Origin: Oscillibacter sp.
GTDB lineage: Bacteria; Bacillota; Clostridia; Oscillospirales; Oscillospiraceae
DNA length: 7,389 bases
NCBI GenBank assembly: GCA_009773995.1
Contig: VSMY01000119.1
Coordinates: 1-7,389 of the forward strand
Direction: 5' to 3'
Below the pieces are notes generated by a model that was not told the DNA's origin, searched no databases, and saw nothing but the letters and a program-made list of their open reading frames with translations. This document shows positions 1-5,427 of the stretch, piece by piece (within the stretch, counting starts at the first letter, position 1; each line of letters begins with the position of its first letter). Made by a program: the position numbers and the translations under genes.

Positions 1-483
1 CCGTCCCCCTGTCCTCCGCCCCATCCGGCGCCCCGCAGGGAGCGGTCCTGTGAGGGCGGCGCCCTCCAGCTGGCGGGACGGCGGGAAGGGACGCTGTGGA
101 ATCCGGGCAGCCGCCTGACCTGGAAAAAGCGGAGCCAGTCGGGAAAGACCATTCGCTGGGACGAGTGCGCTCCCGCCGAGATCTATCTGAGTCCGGGAAA
201 GACTTACTCGGTCCAGTGTGCGCTGAATGTCCGCGCCGCGGCTCCGGCGAAGGGGACGGGAACCATTTTTCTCAAGCAGTCGCCCTGCGGCATGTTCACA
301 GACGCGCTGCCGCTGTGTTTTCCGATGGAAGACCTGACCCGCTGTCCCCAGTCTGTGCATATGGCCGCTGTGCTGCATCCCTGCTCAGACTGCGGATGCG
401 AGACATGCCTGTCCCTGGCGCTGGACGCCAAAAGCGCCTTGTGCGTGGAGGGCGCCGTTATGGATGTTGTAGAGCTGCCATAA
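1..483 (+). CDS. 3' part of a cysteine-rich protein, phage-associated or surface protein of unknown function
   Basis: An open frame runs from the first base of the window to a TAA at 481-483, giving 160 residues of a protein whose start lies upstream. The visible part opens with a proline/arginine-rich stretch (residues 3-15) and continues with a segment that reads like a beta-sandwich (about residues 59-110, with alternating hydrophobic residues around IYLSPGKTYSVQ). Twelve cysteines are present, four of them clustered at residues 128, 131, 133 and 136. I do not recognise the family. The SPGKTY-type strand pattern faintly recalls the jelly-roll C-terminal domains of collagen-like or tail-fibre-like surface proteins, but this is only an impression. 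It lies 47 bases upstream of an endolysin-type amidase on the same strand, which fits a phage tail/lysis region. The frame is real rather than a shadow because it stays open to the window edge and its stop is followed by a clean ribosome binding site for the next gene. Confidence 0.6.
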   Translation, partial: PSPCPPPHPAPRRERSCEGGALQLAGRREGTLWNPGSRLTWKKRSQSGKTIRWDECAPAEIYLSPGKTYSVQCALNVRAAAPAKGTGTIFLKQSPCGMFTDALPLCFPMEDLTRCPQSVHMAAVLHPCSDCGCETCLSLALDAKSALCVEGAVMDVVELP

Positions 484-513
484 GCGGGCCCGCAAATCAG
501 ACGGCGGAGTCCG

Positions 514-520
514 AAGGAGG
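514..520 (+). promoter_or_regulatory. Ribosome binding site fixing the GTG start of the amidase
   Basis: AAGGAGG lies 10 bases before the GTG at 531. No other in-frame start nearby has such a site. The same frame is open back to an ATG at 96, but the residues before 531 overlap the upstream gene in another frame and do not resemble an amidase, so the long version is an artefact. Confidence 0.85.
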
Positions 521-530
521 TGTTTACCCT

Positions 531-1256
531 GTGAATGCTGAACAGGGATTGGCCATAAAAGAACAGCTGGCAAACCCGGACAACTACGGAGAGAAGAGAA
601 CTGCGGACCAGATCCGGTATCTGGTCATCCACTACACCGGCAACGACGGAGACACGGCGGCGAATAACGCGGCCTACTATCAAAGAACCGTGGTACAGGC
701 CAGCGCCCACTACTTTGTGGACGACACCACCATTTACCGTTCCGTGCCGGAGCTCTGCACGGCCTGGGCCGTAGGTGGAAAAAAATATGCCGACGCCGAA
801 AAGACCGGCGGCGGGACCATGTATCAAATTGTCAGCAACGCAAACTCCATCAGCGTTGAGCTGTGCGACACGGTGCGGGATGGAACCTACCAGGCCACGG
901 AGGCCACGCTGGAAAATGCGTTTGCCCTGTGCCGGGAGCTGATGGATAAGTATCATATCCCGCTGGAGAACGTTTACCGGCACTTTGATGTGACTGGGAA
1001 GCACTGCCCAGCCTATTTTGTGGACTCTGAGAAATGGGCGGAGTTTAAGAGGAGACTGGAGGTGTGGAAGACGATGGACAACAACCCGAGTCCTGCCTAT
1101 AAGGAAGGCGTGGAATGGGCTCTGAAAGAGGGGATCCTCCTCGGAAATGAGGATGGGGATCTGATGCTCCGCCAGGGGCTGACACGGGAGCAGTTCTGCG
1201 CCATGCTGAAGCGGTGGAACGACCGGATGGAACGGGGAGCGCCGGAGGCGTCTTAA
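531..1256 (+). CDS. N-acetylmuramoyl-L-alanine amidase (Amidase_2/T7-lysozyme-like endolysin) with SLH-like C-terminus
   Basis: This 241-residue protein should cleave the amide bond between N-acetylmuramic acid and L-alanine in peptidoglycan. The Amidase_2 fold covers about residues 20-178. The expected zinc ligands are visible: His34 in VIHYT, His151 in YRHFD and Cys159 in GKHCP. A second conserved histidine is His60 in AHYFVDD. Residues 188-232 (YKEGVEWALKEGILLG, then LTREQF..MLKRW) resemble a single SLH-type repeat, which in phage endolysins and surface proteins is probably a wall-binding tail. There is no signal peptide, so release would need a holin or lysis, as for phage enzymes. The GTG start is set by AAGGAGG at 514-520. 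It follows the cysteine-rich gene by 47 bases and is followed by a strong terminator. Two holin-like genes lie just beyond on the opposite strand. Enzyme class is confident; phage origin is inferred from context. Confidence 0.92.
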   Translation: MNAEQGLAIKEQLANPDNYGEKRTADQIRYLVIHYTGNDGDTAANNAAYYQRTVVQASAHYFVDDTTIYRSVPELCTAWAVGGKKYADAEKTGGGTMYQIVSNANSISVELCDTVRDGTYQATEATLENAFALCRELMDKYHIPLENVYRHFDVTGKHCPAYFVDSEKWAEFKRRLEVWKTMDNNPSPAYKEGVEWALKEGILLGNEDGDLMLRQGLTREQFCAMLKRWNDRMERGAPEAS

Positions 1257-1352
1257 AGAGCCGGGGAAGCTTCCGCCGGCAGGAAAAAATCCGCCTGCTG
1301 TTCTCGGGTGTGCCGGGGGAAGTGTATTCAGGAAGGGGCTTTTGCCAAAATC

Positions 1353-1386
1353 AAGCTCCCGCCGGTTTTACCGGCGGGAGCTTTTT
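1353..1386 (+). terminator. Rho-independent terminator after the amidase, possibly bidirectional
   Basis: A perfect 13-bp stem (1353-1365 with 1371-1383) encloses the loop TTTTA and runs into five T residues at 1382-1386. It ends plus-strand transcription about 100 bases after the amidase stop. On the minus strand the stem is followed by TTGATTTT, a weaker U tract, so it may also stop the convergent holin transcript that ends at 1409. Confidence 0.9.
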
Positions 1387-1408
1387 GGCGCGCGATCTCG
1401 GACAAAAG

Positions 1409-1648
1409 TCAAAGGGTAGTTCCGCTTCCCATGTTCGCATCCGTAGTCTTTCTGACTCCTTCCGCGTCCACCTTGCCCTCGGTAATGATGTAGGACACCA
1501 CGGAAGCCACCGATACCACAGCGCCAGCTACGGAGCTGATGGTACTTTCGTCCAGCCCGAACACCATGGCCAGACCCGTGACGACGCCCGCCATAGCCGC
1601 CCAAAGCTTGCGGGAGCTCAGCTTTCGTTTCCAGTCAATCTGATTCAT
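1409..1648 (-). CDS. Small holin-like phage membrane protein
   Basis: This 79-residue protein begins with a basic, tryptophan-containing N-terminus (IDWKRKLSSRKLW, residues 4-16). Two hydrophobic stretches follow, about residues 16-31 and 37-55, joined by a short acidic turn (GLDES), and the polar tail begins with ITEGKVDAEG. This layout matches small two-segment phage holins whose N-termini read like NWK.RLKN..FW (phi LC3-type), which form membrane lesions that let an amidase reach the wall. The ATG at 1648 is preferred. An in-frame GTG at 1744 would add 32 polar residues without resemblance to holins, and its purine run abuts the start codon without a normal gap. The ATG has only a modest site, GGGGA about 10 bases upstream. 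It lies 99 bases downstream of the 94-residue gene on the same strand and converges on the amidase. Exact holin family is uncertain. Confidence 0.72.
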   Translation of the reverse strand: MNQIDWKRKLSSRKLWAAMAGVVTGLAMVFGLDESTISSVAGAVVSVASVVSYIITEGKVDAEGVRKTTDANMGSGTTL

Positions 1649-1691
1649 AATGTACCATTCCCCATGTCGTAAGATTCGCGGATGTTTTAAG

Positions 1692-1716
1692 CGCGTCTGC
1701 TTCCCTGGCAGGCGCG
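1692..1716 (-). other. Hairpin between the two minus-strand small genes
   Basis: CGCGTCTGC (1692-1700) can pair with GCAGGCGCG (1708-1716) around a 7-base loop. Eight of the nine pairs are Watson-Crick; the ninth is a G-T/G-U or A-C pair depending on the strand read. No T run follows on either strand, so it is not a typical terminator. It could be an RNA processing or stability element within the 99-base spacer, or chance in GC-rich DNA. Confidence 0.35.
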
Positions 1717-1747
1717 AAGAAGCCTGTGAACAGGATTTGCCCACCCC

Positions 1748-2032
1748 TCAGCCCTCTTCGTCATGCGCGGCCTGATTGAGGTGCTCTTCGATCCGGTTCA
1801 TGGCTTCCGTAACCGGGCCGTTGCAGCCCTGCTCCTTTAAGCCCTTCAGACAGGCCAGCAGTCCATAACAGATCAGCGTCTGCTCCTTGCGGATGGACTT
1901 CAGCTCCTCCGCCTGTCTTCTGCTCCGCTGGACAAACTTGAAAAACCAAAGGATCACGCCGCCTATCACGCCCAGCGCGGACAGGAGCTCCGCCAGCATC
2001 ACGACGGTATCCGCGCCAATGGTTACTTCCAT
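1748..2032 (-). CDS. Small phage-type membrane protein with charged C-terminal half, holin-associated
   Basis: This 94-residue protein has one clear membrane segment (about residues 10-33, rich in L, A, V, G and ending ILWFFKF). A basic patch with a likely helix follows (QRSRRQAEELKSIRKEQ), then a region ending CNGPVTEAMNRIEEHLNQAAHDEEG. Its end, with CNGPVT.A...IE.HLN..AH, is familiar from small proteins found beside holin and amidase genes in Clostridia prophages, usually left as hypothetical or labelled holin. A membrane anchor plus cytoplasmic coiled coil would suit a holin or holin partner, but the role is inferred. The ATG at 2032 is supported by GAGGAG on the minus strand (plus 2041-2046), eight bases upstream. 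It is the first of two minus-strand genes and probably shares a transcript with the 79-residue protein. Its promoter should lie in 2050-2200; I could not identify a convincing one. Confidence 0.75.
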   Translation of the reverse strand: MEVTIGADTVVMLAELLSALGVIGGVILWFFKFVQRSRRQAEELKSIRKEQTLICYGLLACLKGLKEQGCNGPVTEAMNRIEEHLNQAAHDEEG

Positions 2033-2082
2033 ACCTAGCTCTCCTCTCTAATGTCCGCGTGGGGCGCTGCTTTTCGGCGAAC

Positions 2083-2096
2083 TGAAAGAGGTTTCA
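2083..2096. promoter_or_regulatory. cre-like dyad, candidate catabolite-control operator
   Basis: TGAAAGAGGTTTCA matches the CcpA catabolite response element pattern TGWAANCGNTNWCA at 13 of 14 positions. The single miss is the C of the central CG, which is normally well conserved. The arms TGAAA/TTTCA are perfect. It lies about 50 bases upstream of the minus-strand gene start and about 290 bases upstream of the response regulator, so the target is unclear. Confidence 0.3.
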
Positions 2097-2184
2097 TCAG
2101 CACGTTCAAGCGGCCGCCGGGGTCGGAGTGTTACGGCATGACATTGCTTGCCGCCGTTCCAGCCTATGATGGAAACGGAAATTT

Positions 2185-2200
2185 GGTTCCGGCCGGAACC
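2185..2200. repeat. Perfect 16-bp palindrome
   Basis: GGTTCCGGCCGGAACC is a perfect dyad with no spacer, in the middle of the intergenic region. It is immediately followed by a second inverted pair (TGCCGGG 2201-2207 with CCCGGCA 2223-2229). It could be a binding site for a dimeric regulator or the base of an RNA hairpin. No T run follows closely, so it is not a clear terminator. Confidence 0.4.
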
Positions 2201-2280
2201 TGCCGGGCGGCATGTTCAGGTCCCCGGCAATTTCCCGGCCGCTTTTCTAAGCTAAACGGCAGCGGTTCATGACTTGCTGT

Positions 2281-2316
2281 GCGAAATCCGTTCAGAAATC
2301 TTTTGTAGAATTTCGC
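2281..2316. repeat. Inverted and direct repeat cluster upstream of the response regulator operon
   Basis: GCGAAAT at 2281-2287 is mirrored exactly by ATTTCGC at 2310-2316, and GAAATC occurs twice in direct orientation at 2283-2288 and 2295-2300 (12 bases apart). The cluster lies just upstream of the promoter candidate and about 70-105 bases before the start codon. That is where an autoregulating AraC-type response regulator might bind. Binding is not shown by the sequence. Confidence 0.35.
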
Positions 2317-2334
2317 GGCAGAGTATGGTATCCT
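2303..2334 (+). promoter_or_regulatory. Weak promoter candidate for the sensor operon
   Basis: TATCCT at 2329-2334 is preceded by TGG, making an extended -10 element (TGn plus four of six consensus matches). TTGTAG at 2303-2308 is the nearest -35-like hexamer, but the 20-base spacing is too long for it to be strong. An alternative -10, TATGGT at 2324-2329, leaves a 15-base spacing. A start near 2340 would leave a leader of about 45 bases. Weak core elements would suit an activator-dependent or low-level promoter. Confidence 0.35.
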
Positions 2335-2386
2335 AAATAAAACAGTCGGGGCCGCGCGGAGCGGCGATGCAGTGGGGGGGATTATC

Positions 2387-4012
2387 ATGCTGCGCGTATT
2401 TTTAGCGGAGGACGAGAGCATCATCCGGGAGACCCTGCGGGACACGGTGCCCTGGGGCCAGTACGGCTACACCTTCGCCGGGGAGGCCGGGGACGGGGAG
2501 ATGGCCCTGCCTCTCATCCGCCAGCTGAAACCGGACGTGCTCATCACCGACATCCGCATGCCCTTCATGGACGGTCTGGCCCTCAGCGAGCTGGTCCGGC
2601 GGGAGTTCCCGGAGATGAAGATCATCATCATCTCCGGCTACGACGACTTTGAGTATGCCCGGCAGGCCATCAGCATCGGCGTGGACCAGTACCTCTTAAA
2701 ACCCATCACAAAGAAGGCCCTGCTGGATGTGCTGGAGGAGCTTAAAAAGAAGATCGAGGGCGAACGGGCCAACCGGAGCTACCTGGCCCAGTTCCACCGG
2801 GAGGCGGAGGAGTACGAGCAGTACACCCGCCGGGTCTTCTTTGAACGGGTGGTAGCCGGGCAGCTCTCCGTCCAGGAAATCTATGAGTCCGCGGCCAAGC
2901 TGGATATTGACCTCCGGGCCCAGTGCTATACCATCGCCTTTTTCTCCGTCCTGCCGGAGGCCTCCGGTTCGGCGGAAGTTTACTCCGAACCGGGAGCCCG
3001 CCTGCGGGACGCCCTGCTGGAGCATTTCCTGAAATACCCGGAATACGTCCTCCTGCGCTGGAACCTGACCACCTATGCCGTGCTCCTCAAGGGCGAGACC
3101 GCCCGAATGGAGGAGCTGGCCCGGCGCTGCGTGGAGACGGTGCGGAGCCAGTACGCCGCCTATGCCCCGGAGCAGAACTGGTATGTGGCCATCGGCCGCC
3201 CCACCCAGCGGCTCAGCACCCTGCCCGCCTGTTTTGAGGAGGTCTCCCGCCTCTGGGCCTACCGGCACATCCTGCCCCAGCAGCATGTGCTGACGGCGGA
3301 CTCCGTCAGCTTCCTCACCGGCACCGGCGGCGGAAACAGCCAGCTGGACCGGCTGGACGCCGGCAAGGTGGACCCGGCCATCCTTTGGGGCGTGATGCAG
3401 AGCGCCAGCGCTCAGGAAATTCCCAGCTTCGCGGACGAATACATCCACAGCGTGGAAGAGGCCCTGGGGTCCAAGCCCTTCTGCCAGTACCTCATGCTTT
3501 CCGTTCGTTTTACGGCGGACCGCTTCGCCGCCTCCTTGGGCGTGGGACGGCAGGAGGCTTTCGCGCCCCTGACCTGCCTGGACCTGGTGGGGAGGAACGT
3601 GACGGCGGCGGACCTGAAGAGCTACTTCTCCGCCATTTTGCTGCGGATGGTGGAGCTGCGGGACCAGGCGTCCAGCAGCCAGTGCCGGAGCCTTCTCAAA
3701 CAGGCGGTGGCCTACATCGACGGCCACTTCACCGAGGAATCCCTCTCCCTGAACCAGGTGGCCCGAGAGGTGAACATCTCCGCCAACTACCTCTCGGCGG
3801 TGTTCAGCCAGGAGATCGGGGCCACCTTCACCGAGTATGTTACCGGGAAACGGATGGACCGGGCCAAGGAGCTGCTTCGCACCACGGACAAGCGCTCCGG
3901 CGAGGTGGCGGCGGCGGTGGGCTATAAGGACCCCCATTATTTCAGCTTCCTGTTTAAAAAGACCCAGGGCTGTACGCCCCGGGATTACCGGGGAGGGGGG
4001 AAGCGCCCATGA
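2387..4012 (+). CDS. YesN-type response regulator with AraC-family DNA-binding domain
   Basis: This 541-residue cytoplasmic regulator opens with a REC domain (residues 2-118). It has the acidic pair Glu8/Asp9, the phosphate acceptor Asp55 in LITDIRMP, Ser83 in IIIISGYDDFEYA and Lys105 in LLKPI, so all key residues are intact. The middle part includes a stretch around residues 265-305 (AIGRPTQRLSTLP then EEVSRLWAYR) that resembles the CdaR/GGDEF-like domain of long YesN proteins. Residues about 440-537 are two AraC-type helix-turn-helix motifs, with LSLNQVAREVNISANYLSAVF and the signature AAAVGYKDPHYFSFLFKK. The ATG at 2387 is chosen because GGGGGGG lies six bases upstream; a GTG at 2372 would only add five residues made from that site. 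Its stop overlaps the kinase start as ATGA. In this family the phosphorylated protein usually activates sugar uptake or glycan-use genes; the targets are not visible here. Confidence 0.95.
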   Translation: MLRVFLAEDESIIRETLRDTVPWGQYGYTFAGEAGDGEMALPLIRQLKPDVLITDIRMPFMDGLALSELVRREFPEMKIIIISGYDDFEYARQAISIGVDQYLLKPITKKALLDVLEELKKKIEGERANRSYLAQFHREAEEYEQYTRRVFFERVVAGQLSVQEIYESAAKLDIDLRAQCYTIAFFSVLPEASGSAEVYSEPGARLRDALLEHFLKYPEYVLLRWNLTTYAVLLKGETARMEELARRCVETVRSQYAAYAPEQNWYVAIGRPTQRLSTLPACFEEVSRLWAYRHILPQQHVLTADSVSFLTGTGGGNSQLDRLDAGKVDPAILWGVMQSASAQEIPSFADEYIHSVEEALGSKPFCQYLMLSVRFTADRFAASLGVGRQEAFAPLTCLDLVGRNVTAADLKSYFSAILLRMVELRDQASSSQCRSLLKQAVAYIDGHFTEESLSLNQVAREVNISANYLSAVFSQEIGATFTEYVTGKRMDRAKELLRTTDKRSGEVAAAVGYKDPHYFSFLFKKTQGCTPRDYRGGGKRP

Positions 4013-5427
4013 GCCGCCCGGATTCCATCCAGAGCCGGATGCGCCGCATGGTGGTGGTGTCCTGCGGCTTCATGGCGGCGGTGCTGGCGGTGACGCTGGC
4101 ACTGGCGCTGGTTTATAACAGCCAGTATAAAAACCTTCTCTACAATGTGACCACCGCCTCGGAATTCAACCAGGATTTCAAGGAAAACATCGACCTCAAG
4201 ATGTATTATTACGTCATCGAAAGCCGGTATTCCGAGGGCCTTCCCATCCAGGAGGTCCAGGACGCCCAGGCCCTGGCGAAGGACCTGCTGGACAGCACCA
4301 GCCAGAAGGACAGCCTCCAGGCCGTCACCAGCGTGCTGGACCTGTGCGAAAATCTGGAGGAGAAGATCTATCAGATTGAGCAGACCCGAAGCTATGACAG
4401 CCGGCAGATACAGCTGGAAAACAACATCTACGTCCTCACCGCCCTGATTCAGGAGTATATGTACAACTACCTCTACTGCGAGTCGGTGCAGCTGAACCTG
4501 CTCCAGCAGCAGATTTCCCGGCAGATGGCGGCGGAAATTCTGCTGGTGCTGTTCCTGTCCGCCGTATTGATCGCGCTGCTGGTCCGCTACAGCGTTCGGC
4601 TGAGCCGTTCCGTGGCCCAGCCGGTGGTGGACCTGAGCCGGCGGGCGGAGGACGTCATCGGAGGAGACCTGACGGTCCGGGAGCCGGTTCGCTCGGAGAC
4701 CTATGAGATTCGGACCCTCAGCGAGGGCATGGAGCAGATGATCGCCCGGCTCAACGCCCAAATTCAGGAGACGACTCAAAAACAGGCCAGCCTCCGCAAG
4801 GCGGAGCTGGCGCTGCTTCAGGCCCAAATCAATCCCCATTTTCTGTACAATACCATGGATACCATTATCTGGCTCATTGAGGCGGACCGGTCCCAGGCGG
4901 CGGTGGAGATGGTCTCCGACCTCTCCAACTTCTTCCGCCACTCCCTCAGCCGGGGGGAGGACGTCATCACCCTGGGGGAGGAGGAGGAGCATGTCCGCAG
5001 CTATCTTCAAATCCAGCAGGCCCGCTACAAGGACATTCTGGACTATACTATCCAAATGGATCCCGCCCTGCGGGAGACGCGCCTGCCCAAGCTGACCCTA
5101 CAGCCCTTGGTGGAAAACGCCCTGTACCATGGCATCAAGCGCAAGCGGGGCAGGGGCTGCATCTACATCACCAGCCGAGTAGAGGGGGCGGACGTGCTTC
5201 TCCAGATCACGGACGACGGCGCGGGCATGGCCCCGGAGCGGCTGGAGGAGCTGAACCGGGCGATTGAGAAGGGAGAACGGGTGGGCTTCGGCCTGGTGAC
5301 CGTTCACGAGCGGCTGCGGCTGCTGTTCGGCCCGCCCTATGGGCTGACGCTCTCCAGCCGGGAGGGCGCGGGGACCACCGTGACGGTGCGGGTCCCCTGC
5401 CGGGGAAAGGAGGAACGGGAAGCATGA
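4009..5427 (+). CDS. YesM-type sensor histidine kinase with helical extracellular domain
   Basis: This 472-residue membrane kinase has two transmembrane segments, about residues 14-36 and 175-193. They flank an extracellular part of about 140 residues that looks almost wholly helical. A HAMP linker (about 197-252) and coiled coil lead to the His_kinase/LytS-type dimerisation motif LQAQINPHFLYNTMDTI, with His277 the phosphorylation site. The ATPase domain shows LVENALYHGIK (Asn370), DDGAGM (residues 402-407) and GFGLVTVHERL, so the active site is complete. Its ATG overlaps the regulator stop, and GGGAGGGGGG lies eight bases upstream at 3991-4000, implying coupled translation and matched amounts. 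Its own TGA overlaps the binding-protein start. No extracellular ligand-binding fold such as dCache is evident in the short outer domain. This suits a kinase that reads a ligand through a partner protein; the downstream lipoprotein is the obvious candidate. Confidence 0.95.
   Translation: MSRPDSIQSRMRRMVVVSCGFMAAVLAVTLALALVYNSQYKNLLYNVTTASEFNQDFKENIDLKMYYYVIESRYSEGLPIQEVQDAQALAKDLLDSTSQKDSLQAVTSVLDLCENLEEKIYQIEQTRSYDSRQIQLENNIYVLTALIQEYMYNYLYCESVQLNLLQQQISRQMAAEILLVLFLSAVLIALLVRYSVRLSRSVAQPVVDLSRRAEDVIGGDLTVREPVRSETYEIRTLSEGMEQMIARLNAQIQETTQKQASLRKAELALLQAQINPHFLYNTMDTIIWLIEADRSQAAVEMVSDLSNFFRHSLSRGEDVITLGEEEEHVRSYLQIQQARYKDILDYTIQMDPALRETRLPKLTLQPLVENALYHGIKRKRGRGCIYITSRVEGADVLLQITDDGAGMAPERLEELNRAIEKGERVGFGLVTVHERLRLLFGPPYGLTLSSREGAGTTVTVRVPCRGKEEREA

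Larger units (their letters stand above)
2033..2386. other. 354-base intergenic region between divergent transcription units
   Basis: No convincing gene lies between the minus-strand phage-type gene and the plus-strand response regulator. The stretch holds a cre-like dyad at 2083-2096, a perfect 16-bp palindrome at 2185-2200, a further inverted pair TGCCGGG/CCCGGCA at 2201-2207 and 2223-2229, an inverted and direct repeat cluster at 2281-2316, a weak promoter candidate near 2326-2334 and a small GC hairpin (GCCGC 2351-2355 with GCGGC 2361-2365) just before the regulator. The part from about 2270 to 2345 is more AT-rich than its surroundings, as expected for a promoter zone. A 44-codon frame at 2138-2272 has a plausible GGAG upstream but no recognisable product. 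Confidence 0.7.

Noticed and set aside
96..530. N-terminal extension of the amidase frame back to an ATG at 96
   Set aside because: The extension overlaps the cysteine-rich gene in another frame, has low-complexity arginine-rich content and no resemblance to amidases, and a consensus ribosome binding site fixes the start at the GTG at 531.
2170..2185. Second cre-like match, TGGAAACGGAAATT
   Set aside because: It carries a central CG but fails several conserved positions on the right side, so it is no better than chance.
2138..2272. Possible 44-residue protein with GGAG upstream, within a longer frame from 2051
   Set aside because: No recognisable family and no membrane segment or motif; it overlaps the palindromes. 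The evidence is too weak to call a gene.
1..2386. Prophage attachment site or integrase at the boundary with the sugar operon
   Set aside because: No integrase, tRNA gene or pair of direct repeats suitable for att sites is visible in the window; the boundary cannot be defined from this sequence.
2696..3937. Long open frame antisense to the response regulator (413 codons)
   Set aside because: It is a GC-rich shadow of a clearly real gene: its translation is rich in G, H, P and R with no domain, and it lacks a convincing ribosome binding site. The antisense frames at 3985-5055 and 5787-6500 are rejected for the same reason.
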